Shown piece by piece: positions 26,690 through 36,794 of a DNA stretch of 64,000 nucleotides. Below the pieces are notes generated by a model. The model did no database searches, was not told the DNA's origin, and was given only the letters and a program-made list of their open reading frames with translations. Origin of the DNA: Alteromonadaceae bacterium. Its GTDB lineage: Bacteria > Pseudomonadota > Gammaproteobacteria > Enterobacterales > Alteromonadaceae. Made by a program: the position numbers and the translations under genes. How positions within the stretch are numbered: the stretch's first letter is position 1; every line of letters begins with the position of its first letter. The stretch lies in NCBI GenBank assembly GCA_014872785.1, contig WKFJ01000057.1, positions 21,169 through 85,168 on the forward strand, read 5' to 3'.

Positions 26690-28513
26690 ATGCAAATGTC
26701 AGAACAAATTGCCCAGGCCAAAGTCCTGTCCCCTAAAAGAAATACGTCCAATGCCACCACAGTATCTCAACTCGCTGAGGAGCAACTTGCCCACTTTGGT
26801 ATCGACGCCAGCACCGACTACGGCAAGAGCCTTTTTGATGCAGCCTCGCATTTATATCAAGCACAAATTGATATCAACAATTTGTGGCAGGTGACGAGCC
26901 GCACGCTAGAGAATTTAGACAGAAAAGACAAAATAGCCTACTTCAATGCCAAGAAGTTCTTGTCATTTCAAATAGCAAAAGTATTGGATACCCTACAAAA
27001 CCCGTTTCGCGCGACGTTCCAAAGTTTGCAGCAGCAAACCGGATCTCAGGTAGCAAAGACACACTATCCATTATTCGATAATACGACTGCTTTATTTTCG
27101 GCGACACCCGTAATAGTGCGCACAGCGACGTACGTTTACGCCTGTACAGAATGGGTAGACGATGCTTTTCAAGGAAAGGAAGCGACGCATCAAATATACT
27201 CTCGCTTGTTGAATCCTACTAACATTTCGCTTGCTAATGCCGTGGTGGAGATGGAAGCTGGCCCTTACGCTGCAGATTATCTCGCCTGGAACTTTAACTC
27301 AGGTATGGCCGCAATCGACGCTATGCTGTCGAATGTTTTGAGCCATGGCGATGTACTTATTGTATCTCGCAACGTGTATGGTGGTGTGTATCAGTTGTTA
27401 CACGATTTCTTCGCGCGTAAGAACCGTTTGGACATCCAAATTGAGTGGTTTGATGGTTACGATGCCCAAAGTTTTGAAACCTTCTTAGCTGAGGTAAAAG
27501 CCAAGCACGCGGACAGACTTAACTACCACGACTTACATGTATATATCGAATCACCTTGTAATCCACATGGTTATGTATTGGATGTCGCAGGCATCTGTAA
27601 AGTCGCTCACCAAGATGATCACCTGGTGATGCTAGATTCTACGCTAGCAACGCCTGTTTTGCATCAGCCACTGCAGCGTTCAGACAAGCGTGAGCGTCCT
27701 GATTACGTAGTACACAGTTATACCAAAGATATGTGTGGTAGTGGCGCAACCACAGCGGGTGTGGTTATCGCAGAGACTTGGCGTATGTTCCAAGCGAAAG
27801 GCCAAACTGTAAACGGTTACGATTGGTCACGCACTATGTTCTGGGATGTGTACTACATTAAAGGCGCATTTTTGGATTCTGAAAAAGCATTCGATGTGTT
27901 AACCGGGATGAAGACATTAGAACAACGTATTTTATCCAAGAGTATCAATACACAAGTATTAAGTGAGTTTTTCAACTCGCATTCTCAAATCAATGTCCAT
28001 TGTCACAGCATTGATTCCAATATGAACGCATCGATTCGCAAGAATCAACTGCGACATGGTTGGCCATGTGCTCTGTTCACTTTGGACATGGAAGGTACTG
28101 ATATTGAAAGAGAAACCTTTGTGCGTTTCTTTGATGCCTTAGAGCCGGCATTTAGCCATCAAGTGAGTATCGGCCAGAATAACACCATAATTTTGTGCCC
28201 CGCGCTTACCTCGCACTCTGAAATGGGTGACAAAGAGCAAAAAGAAGCGGGTATATACCTCACTACGATGCGTGTTGCTGTGGGTACGGAAAACATCAAA
28301 GAGCTCATTGCGCACTTTATCAATGTAGCTAGATTGCACATCGACCCAGTACAACCGGGATTCAGTGATCAGTTTATGGCGCCAGAAAAAGTGGATGCGC
28401 TTTACGAGAAAGTAGCCGCTACCTTCTGTGGCCAGCATTACTCGAGCACGGCACCGCTGCGCCAATTAATGAGTGGTAAATTTGATGAGACACAGGGAAG
28501 CAATGTTGCTTAA
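26690..28513 (+). CDS. Long Cys/Met-metabolism PLP-dependent enzyme
   Basis: A 607-residue PLP enzyme of the cystathionine gamma-synthase/methionine gamma-lyase fold, about 200 residues longer than usual. Residues 1-170 are a helical N-terminal extension. The fold-type I core follows: IYSRLLNPT (the Tyr/Arg phosphate-binding motif), NFNSGMAAIDA, ESPCNPHGYVLD, LDSTLATPVL with the pyridine-binding Asp, and SYTKDMCGSGA with the likely PLP lysine. The reaction (lyase or gamma-replacement) cannot be set. It has no obvious met or cys neighbours and is followed by its own terminator. Confidence 0.9.
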   Translation: MQMSEQIAQAKVLSPKRNTSNATTVSQLAEEQLAHFGIDASTDYGKSLFDAASHLYQAQIDINNLWQVTSRTLENLDRKDKIAYFNAKKFLSFQIAKVLDTLQNPFRATFQSLQQQTGSQVAKTHYPLFDNTTALFSATPVIVRTATYVYACTEWVDDAFQGKEATHQIYSRLLNPTNISLANAVVEMEAGPYAADYLAWNFNSGMAAIDAMLSNVLSHGDVLIVSRNVYGGVYQLLHDFFARKNRLDIQIEWFDGYDAQSFETFLAEVKAKHADRLNYHDLHVYIESPCNPHGYVLDVAGICKVAHQDDHLVMLDSTLATPVLHQPLQRSDKRERPDYVVHSYTKDMCGSGATTAGVVIAETWRMFQAKGQTVNGYDWSRTMFWDVYYIKGAFLDSEKAFDVLTGMKTLEQRILSKSINTQVLSEFFNSHSQINVHCHSIDSNMNASIRKNQLRHGWPCALFTLDMEGTDIERETFVRFFDALEPAFSHQVSIGQNNTIILCPALTSHSEMGDKEQKEAGIYLTTMRVAVGTENIKELIAHFINVARLHIDPVQPGFSDQFMAPEKVDALYEKVAATFCGQHYSSTAPLRQLMSGKFDETQGSNVA

Positions 28514-28525
28514 CCGCAAAAGAAT

Positions 28526-28551
28526 AAAAAAAGCCCGAGAGGGCTTTTTTT
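28526..28551. terminator. Rho-independent terminator, bidirectional
   Basis: AAGCCC GAGA GGGCTT with an A-run before and a T-run after. It can serve both the PLP enzyme gene and the convergent anmK gene. Confidence 0.9.
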
Positions 28552-28573
28552 ATGTCCGAAATTTATTGTTTGG

Positions 28574-29686
28574 TTATTTAGCTTTGAATAAACCGCCCAT
28601 GACGGCTTCTCTACTAGCGCCTGTGACAGCTGGTACATTTCCCGGAAGGTCGTGTTCATAGGCGTAAGCTAACCAAGCAAAGGCGATTGCCTCTACCGCA
28701 TCGGGAGAAATGCCGATTTCTTGGGTGTTGGTAATTTTAACATTTGGTAAGGCATCAGCGAGTGCTTGCATAAGCTGTCCGTTATGAGCTCCGCCACCAC
28801 ACACGTAAACCGCATCGACCTTATCCAGTGCTTTTACCTGATCAGCGATACTTGTGGAGGTCAGGTGCACTAGTGTTGCTTGTACATCCTCTGGCGATAA
28901 CTCTTCGGCCTGCACCATTAATAATTGTTGTAACCATTCAAGATTAAACTGTTCCTGTCCGGTACTTTTAGGCGCCTGTGATTTAAAATAAGGGAGGCTT
29001 AATAAGCTTTTTAGCAGTGGATAATGGCATTGTCCTGTCGCTGCCCACTGTCCGTTGTCATCGTACTCTTTACCCGTGTGCAACTTGCACCAAGCGTCCA
29101 TTAGCCCGTTACCAGGCCCTGTGTCAAAGCCCATGACATTATTTGGCTCGTTCGCGGGTAGGTAAGTGATATTGGCGATACCACCAATATTCAGCACCAC
29201 ACGACTTTCTCTCTCGTCAGCAAATACTGCTTTGTGAAAGGCCGGTACCATTGGTGCACCTTGACCGCCTAGCGCGATGTCTTTTTTGCGAAAATCAGCA
29301 ACAACATCAATATTGGTCATACTGGCAATAGTATTGGCATCACCAAGCTGTACACTAAATCCCGAATCTCCATTTGGATGATGACGCACGGTTTGGCCGT
29401 GGCTGCCAACGAGTGTAATGTCGGCAGGTTTTAAATTTGTTTCGGCCAACAAAGCATTAACACAGTCGGCAAAGTGTTTGCCTACGTTGCGGTCATTTTT
29501 GCCCAATCGGTAGACTTCATTACTGGCTGGTTTTTGCAGTGATTTCAGTTCAGCTAATAAGTCATTAGGGTACGGAAAGGTTTTGAATGCGAGGGTTTTC
29601 ACCTTTTCAGACGTGATTTCAGCAATGACGGTATCGACGCCGTCCATACTGGTGCCGGAGATCAAGCCTACGTAATAATTGTTCAT
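28574..29686 (-). CDS. anmK: Anhydro-N-acetylmuramic acid kinase
   Basis: A 370-residue sugar kinase that phosphorylates and opens 1,6-anhydro-MurNAc to MurNAc-6-phosphate during cell-wall recycling. Motifs include GLISGTSMDGVD at the N-terminus, LVGSHGQTVRHHP, LNIGGIANITYLP, GFDTGPGNGLMD and VYVCGGGAHN. The length equals that of E. coli AnmK. It follows the M23 peptidase gene by 12 bases on the same strand, a linkage seen in other gammaproteobacteria and consistent with wall turnover. Confidence 0.97.
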   Translation of the reverse strand: MNNYYVGLISGTSMDGVDTVIAEITSEKVKTLAFKTFPYPNDLLAELKSLQKPASNEVYRLGKNDRNVGKHFADCVNALLAETNLKPADITLVGSHGQTVRHHPNGDSGFSVQLGDANTIASMTNIDVVADFRKKDIALGGQGAPMVPAFHKAVFADERESRVVLNIGGIANITYLPANEPNNVMGFDTGPGNGLMDAWCKLHTGKEYDDNGQWAATGQCHYPLLKSLLSLPYFKSQAPKSTGQEQFNLEWLQQLLMVQAEELSPEDVQATLVHLTSTSIADQVKALDKVDAVYVCGGGAHNGQLMQALADALPNVKITNTQEIGISPDAVEAIAFAWLAYAYEHDLPGNVPAVTGASREAVMGGLFKAK

Positions 29687-29698
29687 CGGAAATGTCTC

Positions 29699-31372
29699 TT
29701 ATTTCAATGCCGACTGGAAGTTCATAGCCAACATGATGCGGCGATTGTTGTCGAGCTTACCTTGGTAGTCCCTCGCGAGCGCTAAGAAGGCTTTCTTTTC
29801 TTTCTTCGCGATTGGCAGGGCTTTGGGGAGTTTAACCGTGCGCGGGTTTTTGTGCTTCCCGTTAACTAAAAATTCGTAGTGAAGATGGACACCTGTCACC
29901 ATGCCTGTTTTACCGACCGTACCTATTTTCTGACCTTGTTTTACCCATTGACCTTTTTTGACATTGCGCTTATTGAGGTGCAGGTACTTTGTTACGTAGG
30001 TATCGCCATGCTGGATAAACACGTAGTTACCATTGAAACGATTATAGGCAGCGGCAATTACGCGGCCATCACCGGATGCCATGACGGGAGAACCCAAATC
30101 TGCCGCATAGTCGATGCCGTTGTGCGGCTTAATACGTTTTTGAACCGGGTGAAAGCGGCGAGGATTAAAGTTAGAACTGATGTATTTGAAATTCACCGGC
30201 GCACGCAAAAAGCTCTTGCGCATGCTGCGACCCTCAGGCGTGTAATAGTTGCCATCTGTGTAACGTATTGCGGCAAACTCTTCGCCTTGGTTAGAAAACT
30301 CTGCAGCTACAATATCACCGTATCCGACAAACTCGCCTTCAATGTAATGTTCTTCAAAAATGACATTGAAGTGGTCGCCTTTGCGAATGTCTAAGGCAAA
30401 GTCGATATCCCAACCAAAAATGGTCGCTAGACTCATAATTTGGTTGTCCGTCAATCCTGCTCTAACCGCCGCATTCCAAAAGTTACTGGTTATTTCACCA
30501 CTGGCATAATTTAAACGAGAGTAGGTTTCTTTAGTGTTTATCTCGCTGTGATATTTATCATTTGTAAAGTAGACTCGCAGCGTTTGCTCGGGAGACAAAT
30601 CGTATTCCAACTGAGAGAATGTGCCCTCTGACGTCGCTTGTACTCTGAGCTCTTCACCTGGCATGATTTTTAGTAACTTCTTACCGTGTTTACCTGCGCG
30701 AGAAACATGATGGACATCTTTGGCAGAAAACCCAGCTCGCTTAAATAATTTGGCAAGATTGTCACCGCGGCGCACTTTGTGTGATTGCCATTCGGGCTCG
30801 TCTAAAAACGCGGTCGTTGTAGTCTCTTGTAAAAAAGCATCATCAATCGCTAAGTCATAGCGCACACCAGGCATTAACACATCATCGAGATTGACGTCCG
30901 CGCTTAGCACTACCCGTGCTACCGTATCAGTTTCTGGAGAATTCGCGATGAGTAAATTCTCTTGTTTTTCGCTTTCTAGCTCACTATCAATGCTTGTGAT
31001 TAGTGTTCCGGTTCCCGTCCCTACATCATCGACCGTTTCTTTTGCGCCGGCCACAACTTTTTGTTCAACAACAATGTCCTTCTCGATAGCTTTCTTTGTC
31101 TCAATGTTGCTTACGGCAATTGAAACCTCGTTGCGAGCTTGCGATGCATTAGTTTGAGCGACAAAAACAGTTTGATTGTCGTCAACATCAGTTATTTCAT
31201 TTGGAATAGCAACGCTAATGCGCGTTTTTGCAGGTACCGATTGTACCTCGGTATTTTCACTGTCGCTGGGCACGATAACAAACAGAACCACCACAGCCAG
31301 AAAGCCAGCTAGTGCAATTTTGTGATTTTTAGGCAATTCAGTGATGAATCGCCATGCTTCTTGGTAAAACAT
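29699..31372 (-). CDS. M23 family peptidoglycan endopeptidase (MepM-like)
   Basis: A 557-residue envelope protease. It has an N-terminal membrane helix (residues 18-34), a low-complexity acidic stretch, a LysM/OapA-like domain (around HKVRRGDNLAKLFKRAG), a linking domain with IFGWDIDFALDIRKGDHFNV, and the lysostaphin-type M23 domain. Zinc ligands are in HNGIDYAA and GVHLHYEF. Such enzymes cut D,D-crosslinks in peptidoglycan so new strands can be inserted. It is divergent from tyrS and upstream of anmK, an arrangement conserved in this class. Confidence 0.94.
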   Translation of the reverse strand: MFYQEAWRFITELPKNHKIALAGFLAVVVLFVIVPSDSENTEVQSVPAKTRISVAIPNEITDVDDNQTVFVAQTNASQARNEVSIAVSNIETKKAIEKDIVVEQKVVAGAKETVDDVGTGTGTLITSIDSELESEKQENLLIANSPETDTVARVVLSADVNLDDVLMPGVRYDLAIDDAFLQETTTTAFLDEPEWQSHKVRRGDNLAKLFKRAGFSAKDVHHVSRAGKHGKKLLKIMPGEELRVQATSEGTFSQLEYDLSPEQTLRVYFTNDKYHSEINTKETYSRLNYASGEITSNFWNAAVRAGLTDNQIMSLATIFGWDIDFALDIRKGDHFNVIFEEHYIEGEFVGYGDIVAAEFSNQGEEFAAIRYTDGNYYTPEGRSMRKSFLRAPVNFKYISSNFNPRRFHPVQKRIKPHNGIDYAADLGSPVMASGDGRVIAAAYNRFNGNYVFIQHGDTYVTKYLHLNKRNVKKGQWVKQGQKIGTVGKTGMVTGVHLHYEFLVNGKHKNPRTVKLPKALPIAKKEKKAFLALARDYQGKLDNNRRIMLAMNFQSALK

Positions 31373-31680
31373 AGTATTTTAATTATTTTCCTACTTTGCC
31401 AAAAGGCTCCGCAGATTGCGCACTTGAGTCATTAATAAATCAGGCGTTATTTTGTTTTTTGTCGCCTGCATACCACTATAGCCAAGTAATTATTATTGAT
31501 TTGATAGCTAGCGAGTGGATTTGTTCCTAAGCATATAACGCTTCCCGCAAATTTTAAAGGTTAAATAGGCCTAAAGCCCCTATGCAAGCGGACTTTAGAT
31601 AAGTAGAATCTCGCCACTATTTAGAATATTTTGATGATTTTCCCAATTTCACAGGGAAATAGGACTGGAGCATTAATTTA
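31373..31680. other. Divergent intergenic region between M23 peptidase and tyrS
   Basis: The 308 bases hold the two divergent promoters. A small inverted repeat, CTAAAG (31571-31576) with CTTTAG (31593-31598), lies about 85 bases before the tyrS start. No coding region or T-box-like structure was recognised. Confidence 0.4.
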
Positions 31681-32880
31681 ATGGCTGATTGGCAAGAAGC
31701 GTTTGCAGAGATTAAGCGCGGCACTGATGAAATCTTAGTAGAAGAAGAACTCATCGAAAAACTGAAGACGAATGAACCTTTAACTATCAAAGCCGGATTT
31801 GATCCTACTGCTCCAGATCTACACTTAGGTCATACGGTTCTACTTAATAAAATGCGCGCTTTTCAAGATCTTGGGCACAAAATCGTATTCCTCATTGGTG
31901 ATTTCACCGGCATGATTGGTGACCCTTCTGGTAAAAACGTCACGCGTAAACCTTTGAGTAAAGAGCAAATACTGGCCAATGCTGAGACTTATAAAGAGCA
32001 AGTATTTAAAATACTCGATCCGGTAAAAACGCAAATTCGCTTCAATTCTGAGTGGATGGAGGATTTAGGCGCCGCGGGCATGATTAGGCTAGCGTCTCGT
32101 CAGACAGTTGCGCGAATGTTAGAAAGAGAAGACTTCAAAAAGCGCTTTGCCAACGGGCAGCCCATTGCCATTCACGAGTTTTTGTATCCTTTGGCACAGG
32201 GTTGGGACTCTGTTGCTCTAGAGTCTGATGTTGAGCTTGGTGGCACAGACCAACGTTTCAACTTGCTTATGGGGCGTGAACTACAAAAAGAAGAAGGGCA
32301 AAAACCACAATGTGTATTGATGATGCCGCTTCTTGAAGGGTTAGATGGCGTACAGAAGATGTCCAAGTCGCTAAACAATTACATTGGTATTACTGATGCG
32401 CCTAATGACATGTTCGGTAAGGTGATGTCGATTTCCGATGAATTGATGTGGCGTTACTATGATTTATTAAGCTTCAAACCTATCGCTGCCATCGAGGACT
32501 TGAAGCAGTCTGTTGCTAATGGTGCTAACCCAAGAGACGTGAAAATTGAACTGGCAAAAGAAATTATTGCACGTTTCCACGATGATGCGGCTGCAGAGGC
32601 TGCTCATCAAGACTTTATCACCCGCTTCCAGAAAAATGCCATTCCAGATGACATGCCTGAGCTTGATGTCGCATTAGGCGATGATGGCATTATGCTTGGT
32701 AACCTTCTTCTTGCAGCACAATTAGTAGCTTCGACCTCCGAAGCGATGCGCATGGTTAAACAAGGCGCAGTAAAAATAGATGGTGAAAAAGTTGCAGATC
32801 CTAAACTAAAAATGACAGAAGCGGGCACCGCCGTATACCAAGTTGGTAAACGTAAGTTTGCTAAAGTCACGCTAGCTTAA
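31681..32880 (+). CDS. tyrS: Tyrosyl-tRNA synthetase
   Basis: Charges tRNA-Tyr with tyrosine. The 399-residue protein has the class I signatures [14 protein letters not shown] (HIGH-like) and [13 protein letters not shown] (KMSKS), the tyrosine pocket region with LGGTDQRFN, and a C-terminal S4 RNA-binding domain ([16 protein letters not shown]). It is somewhat shorter than E. coli TyrS and fits the variant common in marine gammaproteobacteria. A terminator follows. Confidence 0.97.
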   Translation: MADWQEAFAEIKRGTDEILVEEELIEKLKTNEPLTIKAGFDPTAPDLHLGHTVLLNKMRAFQDLGHKIVFLIGDFTGMIGDPSGKNVTRKPLSKEQILANAETYKEQVFKILDPVKTQIRFNSEWMEDLGAAGMIRLASRQTVARMLEREDFKKRFANGQPIAIHEFLYPLAQGWDSVALESDVELGGTDQRFNLLMGRELQKEEGQKPQCVLMMPLLEGLDGVQKMSKSLNNYIGITDAPNDMFGKVMSISDELMWRYYDLLSFKPIAAIEDLKQSVANGANPRDVKIELAKEIIARFHDDAAAEAAHQDFITRFQKNAIPDDMPELDVALGDDGIMLGNLLLAAQLVASTSEAMRMVKQGAVKIDGEKVADPKLKMTEAGTAVYQVGKRKFAKVTLA

Positions 32881-32897
32881 GTAGAAATTTACTTCAT

Positions 32898-32927
32898 AAA
32901 AAAGGAGAGCGATAGCTCTCCTTTTTT
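32898..32927. terminator. Bidirectional rho-independent terminator after tyrS
   Basis: GGAGAGC GATA GCTCTCC flanked by an A-run and a T-run. It can serve tyrS and the convergent FAD oxidoreductase gene. Confidence 0.92.
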
Positions 32928-32934
32928 ATGAATA

Positions 32935-34272
32935 TCAGATACCTAGGCTATCCATCGCTCTATACCATGCATAATAGCCCCGCAATCCTATACGTCTAAA
33001 CTTAGAGAATGGAAATGCGGGAATAGGTTTATGATAAATCACTTCTGTTTCTTTGGCTGAACGAATGCCGAGGTAGCGCTCTGCAAGTCGTTTTCCCGCA
33101 TGAGATGAAAATGCTAGTCCAGATCCGCAGTACCCCGTTGCGTAAAGTACATTATGGCTATCTGGGTAAATCCCCACATGCGGTATATCGTCCGCAGACA
33201 CACTTACCCAACCACTCCAGAAATAGGCTGACTTTATGTGTGCTAAATTGGGGAAGTAATGGTTGAAGGCTTGTTTTAATTGAACCTGACTTTTACTGCT
33301 ATTAGCACTTTTCCCTGTGACCGCGCCTCGACCACCGAACAGAATACGATTGTCTGGCAGCAATCGGTAATAATATTTAAGTGAACGGGTGTCCATTGCC
33401 ATCAAGCCACTGCGCCAACCATCCGCGATGTCTTGTGGCAATGGTTCGGTCACCAACACGCTTGATAGAACCGGAAACTGCTTCTTACTCAAGTCATTTA
33501 ACTTATGAGGCGTATAAGCGTTTGAGCAAAGGATGACGCTATCAGTTCGTATTTGATGATTACCAACATTTAACACATGGGTGTTGCCTTCTCTGCTCCA
33601 CGCATCAACAGGGCTATTACAATAGACTTGGCACAGCTCTTGTTTGAGTTTATTTGCCATCGCAATCGCCAGTTTTAGCGGATTTATACCAGCACCTTGC
33701 TGCCGAAAAAGGCCACCGAAGCTTGCATACTCAGGTACGTAATTTGACGCTATTTCTTTTGCATCAAGCCACTGATATTGCTCTTTCCATTGTTGTGGAA
33801 GAGCTTGCCATGCATCTTGCATTTTTTTAGCAAATTTGGCGTTGTGGGCAATTTTCAGATAGCCCCCATTAGTCATCTCTACATCTATGTTTAGCTTACT
33901 TAACAGGTCGTCCACCGTCTGCAGTGACTGGTAATATTCGTTAGTAACTGCTTCGGCAACTGCATTTCCATAACTGGCAGCTAGGCCTGAATAGTCTAAC
34001 CGCCCGCTACCTGGCAACAAAAAACCAGCATTACGTCCGCTACATCCCCAGCCAATTTCATTAGCTTCCAGAAGAATAAAAGGTTGGTCATGCGCCAATA
34101 AGGTCAGAGCCGCACTTAGACCAGTAAAGCCGCCACCTATAATAACTACCGGAGTTTGCTCATTATTTTGAATAGGGGGGAATTGAATGCGCTCGGATGT
34201 AGTCGCCTCCCAGTAACTTTTTGGGTATCCCTGGAAAGGACTTATTTTTTCGGCAATGAGGGGGTCATACAT
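32935..34272 (-). CDS. FAD-dependent amine oxidase-like (DAO family)
   Basis: A 445-residue flavoenzyme of the D-amino-acid oxidase/PuuB group. The FAD-binding motif VVIIGGGFTGLSAALTLL is near residue 43, followed by EANEIGWGCSGRNAGF, a segment typical of gamma-glutamylputrescine oxidase-like enzymes. The C-terminal GYCGSGLAFSSHAGKRLAE supplies the second FAD contact. It probably oxidises a secondary or primary amine. It is preceded by a GNAT gene 14 bases upstream and a DUF2721 gene. Confidence 0.88.
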   Translation of the reverse strand: MYDPLIAEKISPFQGYPKSYWEATTSERIQFPPIQNNEQTPVVIIGGGFTGLSAALTLLAHDQPFILLEANEIGWGCSGRNAGFLLPGSGRLDYSGLAASYGNAVAEAVTNEYYQSLQTVDDLLSKLNIDVEMTNGGYLKIAHNAKFAKKMQDAWQALPQQWKEQYQWLDAKEIASNYVPEYASFGGLFRQQGAGINPLKLAIAMANKLKQELCQVYCNSPVDAWSREGNTHVLNVGNHQIRTDSVILCSNAYTPHKLNDLSKKQFPVLSSVLVTEPLPQDIADGWRSGLMAMDTRSLKYYYRLLPDNRILFGGRGAVTGKSANSSKSQVQLKQAFNHYFPNLAHIKSAYFWSGWVSVSADDIPHVGIYPDSHNVLYATGYCGSGLAFSSHAGKRLAERYLGIRSAKETEVIYHKPIPAFPFSKFRRIGLRGYYAWYRAMDSLGI

Positions 34273-34286
34273 GAAAGGAGAATTTC

Positions 34287-34856
34287 TTAGTCAAAGTGAA
34301 TGATCATTTCTGCGGCAATACAGCTACAGCCTTCTATGCATACCGGACACACATAGCCATCGTCAATACACCACTGTGCCCAGCGATTAGGATGTTCTTT
34401 AACTAACTTGCCGCCACATTTACTAAAGTATTTAAAGGCACTGTTCCCAGGACTGGCTAACCAAATGTGGGCAAGCCCCGCTGTCGCTCCCTGCTTTTTA
34501 GCATTGTCTATCGACAACTTCAGTAAATTGGAACCTATACCATAACCTCGGTACTCGGCATTAACGGTGTTTGATTTAAAGTAGCAGGTACTAGAGGTAT
34601 CGCTCTGCCAACTTTCAGGCGTACACCACTGATCTATATTCCACTTACCAGCTGCTTGGGTGAGCCGAAATCCTACTAACTCATCTTGGTCGTAGGCAAC
34701 AAAACTGGCATTTATGCCATGGTGATAACTAGCTTCATAGAGAGATTGTGTTTTTTCAACATCGAGATAATTGTCACCATGCACAGCGTTGCCTAGTTCA
34801 ATAACGCCCGCAAAATCCTCAGGTTCAAATTGTTTATAGGTGATAGTTTGCTTCAT
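34287..34856 (-). CDS. GNAT N-acetyltransferase with cysteine-rich C-terminus
   Basis: A 189-residue acetyltransferase. The acetyl-CoA site is seen as VNAEYRGYGIGSNLLKLS, and the rest fits the GNAT fold. Unusually, the last 25 residues contain CPVCIEGCSC, a possible metal-binding knuckle. The gene overlaps the DUF2721 stop by four bases and precedes the FAD oxidoreductase by 14 bases, so the three are likely cotranscribed. The substrate is unknown; an amine is possible given the neighbour. Confidence 0.88.
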   Translation of the reverse strand: MKQTITYKQFEPEDFAGVIELGNAVHGDNYLDVEKTQSLYEASYHHGINASFVAYDQDELVGFRLTQAAGKWNIDQWCTPESWQSDTSSTCYFKSNTVNAEYRGYGIGSNLLKLSIDNAKKQGATAGLAHIWLASPGNSAFKYFSKCGGKLVKEHPNRWAQWCIDDGYVCPVCIEGCSCIAAEMIIHFD

Positions 34857-35236
34857 TTTTCTTTATATTTCGCCAGGTGAACGTCCAATGCTTCTACTGA
34901 TATGCGAATTTCCTTTACTGATAGCCATAGTGAATACAGTAACAGGACTAAGCTAAATCCAAACACCCAGTTGCCAATTTGCTGGTATTCTAAATACATG
35001 GCCAACATCGACACGACGCAAAAGAAGAAGCTTCCTACGCCAGATTCTTGCATTTTTTTTATGTATTGGATGCGTTTCCTGAGGTTCGAAATCTGTTGAT
35101 TAACTGACTCGTCTTTCTCGGATTCTTCGAAATTTCTGATAATACTGGCAAGTGCCACGAAACGGTTGGTGTAGGCAAGGAGTAATAGTGATACCGCCGG
35201 GAACAGCATCGCTGGCGTTGTAAGCGTAATTTCCAT
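34853..35236 (-). CDS. DUF2721 family membrane protein
   Basis: A 127-residue membrane protein with a first helix at the N-terminus (MLFPAVSLLLLAYTNRF), a polar middle with NLRKRIQYIKKM, and two further helices. This is the layout of DUF2721 proteins of unknown function. I chose ATG at 35236, because it gives the family length and places the first helix at the start; an upstream in-frame GTG at 35302 would add 22 atypical residues. It overlaps the GNAT gene by four bases. Confidence 0.8.
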   Translation of the reverse strand: MEITLTTPAMLFPAVSLLLLAYTNRFVALASIIRNFEESEKDESVNQQISNLRKRIQYIKKMQESGVGSFFFCVVSMLAMYLEYQQIGNWVFGFSLVLLLYSLWLSVKEIRISVEALDVHLAKYKEK

Positions 35237-35314
35237 GGATAAGTTGATTGTACGAACGAATGGGCAGTCTAAGCGGTAGTGGTTATTCTGTAAAGGTCGC
35301 ACCGACTAGGAGGC

Positions 35315-35341
35315 AATAAAAAGGGAGCATGACGCTCCCTC
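35315..35341 (-). terminator. Rho-independent terminator after ahcY
   Basis: AGGGAGC ATGAC GCTCCCT with a T-run on the minus strand. It lies 21 bases beyond the ahcY stop. Confidence 0.88.
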
Positions 35342-35361
35342 TAAAATAACGTTTCGTTTGC

Positions 35362-36753
35362 TTAGTAGCGATAAGTTTCTGGTTTAAATGGGCCTTCCAC
35401 AGACACGCTGATATAGTCAGCTTGTTGGTCAGTCAGCTTGGTGATGACACCACCGAAGCCTTCAACCATGTAGCGCGCCACTTCTTCGTCAAGATGCTTA
35501 GGTAATACTTCAACTGTCATCAAAGCTTTTTGTTCTTCCGCAGATTTATTTGCAAAGCCTTGTTTAAACATATGAATTTGAGCTAGCACTTGATTCGAGA
35601 ACGAACCATCCATAATGCGTGACGGGTGGCCAGTTGCATTACCCAAGTTTACTAGACGGCCTTCTGACAACAGGAGTAGGTGGTCTTTTTCATCGTCGCT
35701 GCGATAAACCTTGTGTACCTGAGGCTTAACCTCGTCCCAGCGCCAGTTCTCACGCATATAAGCCGTATCAATTTCATTGTCGAAGTGACCGATGTTACAT
35801 ACTACCGCTGTCGATTTCAGTGAACGAAGTACATTGGAATCACAAACGTTCACGTTACCAGTGGTGGTAACGATCAGATCGGTATTTTGCAACAGGTCAG
35901 CATTGATATCGGCGATGTCACCCGTGTTATTGCCGCCTTTGTAGGTTGACACTAACTCGAAACCATCCATGCATGCTTGCATTGCACAAATCGGGTCAAT
36001 CTCTGCGACTTTAACAATCATGCCTTCTTGCGCAAGTGATTGTGCAGACCCTTTACCGACGTCACCGTAGCCGATAACAAGCGCCTTTTTTCCTGCTAAC
36101 AAGTGGTCAGTCGCGCGTTTGATTGCGTCGTTTAAACTGTGACGACAGCCATATTTATTATCGTTTTTAGACTTAGTAACAGAGTCGTTAACGTTAATAG
36201 CGGGTACTTTCAATGAACCTTCTTCAAGCATTTCAAGAAGACGGTGCACACCAGTAGTGGTTTCTTCTGTAATACCATGAACGTTTTCAAGCACTTGAGG
36301 GTACTGATCGTGTAGCATCGCGGTTAAATCGCCACCGTCGTCTAGGATCATGTTGGCGTCCCACGGCTTCCCATCTTTCAATATCGTTTGCTCAAGGCAC
36401 CAGTCATATTCTTCTTCGGTTTCGCCTTTCCAAGCAAAAACAGGCACACCAGCTGCGACAATAGCCGCTGCCGCATGATCTTGAGTGGAGAAAATATTAC
36501 AAGACGACCAACGAACCTCTGCGCCTAAATCTACAAGAGTTTCAATGAGAACACCGGTTTGAATTGTCATGTGAATACAGCCAAGGATTTTGGCACCAGC
36601 CAGTGGTTGTTCTGCACGGTATTTGTCACGAATACGCATCAGAGCCGGCATTTCGGTCTCGGCGATGGTTAACTCTTTGTGACCCCACTCTGCGAGTGAC
36701 ATGTCTGCTACTTTATAGTCGTTATTTTCGATAACTGAGTTGGTTGTAGTCAT
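35362..36753 (-). CDS. ahcY: S-adenosylhomocysteine hydrolase
   Basis: A 463-residue NAD-dependent enzyme that splits S-adenosylhomocysteine into adenosine and homocysteine, keeping methylation reactions running. Signatures include [35 protein letters not shown] with the catalytic Lys/Asp region, [15 protein letters not shown] as NAD site, and the C-terminal KPETYRY with its tyrosine. It follows the adenosine kinase gene by 41 bases, so adenosine is removed by the neighbouring enzyme. A terminator follows. Confidence 0.98.
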   Translation of the reverse strand: MTTTNSVIENNDYKVADMSLAEWGHKELTIAETEMPALMRIRDKYRAEQPLAGAKILGCIHMTIQTGVLIETLVDLGAEVRWSSCNIFSTQDHAAAAIVAAGVPVFAWKGETEEEYDWCLEQTILKDGKPWDANMILDDGGDLTAMLHDQYPQVLENVHGITEETTTGVHRLLEMLEEGSLKVPAINVNDSVTKSKNDNKYGCRHSLNDAIKRATDHLLAGKKALVIGYGDVGKGSAQSLAQEGMIVKVAEIDPICAMQACMDGFELVSTYKGGNNTGDIADINADLLQNTDLIVTTTGNVNVCDSNVLRSLKSTAVVCNIGHFDNEIDTAYMRENWRWDEVKPQVHKVYRSDDEKDHLLLLSEGRLVNLGNATGHPSRIMDGSFSNQVLAQIHMFKQGFANKSAEEQKALMTVEVLPKHLDEEVARYMVEGFGGVITKLTDQQADYISVSVEGPFKPETYRY

Positions 36754-36794
36754 TTAATATTCCAATTAAGAAAAGGTGTTCTAGTCCTGAGAAT

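Noticed and set aside
29879..30394. 171-codon plus-strand frame opposite the M23 peptidase gene
   Set aside because: It lies wholly opposite a conserved peptidase domain and has no family resemblance.
34853..35302. Longer DUF2721 gene starting at 35302
   Set aside because: It would need a GTG without a binding site and adds 22 residues unlike the family before the first membrane helix.
36754..36794. SAH or SAM riboswitch before ahcY
   Set aside because: Only 41 bases separate ahcY from the adenosine kinase gene and no riboswitch-like structure is visible.
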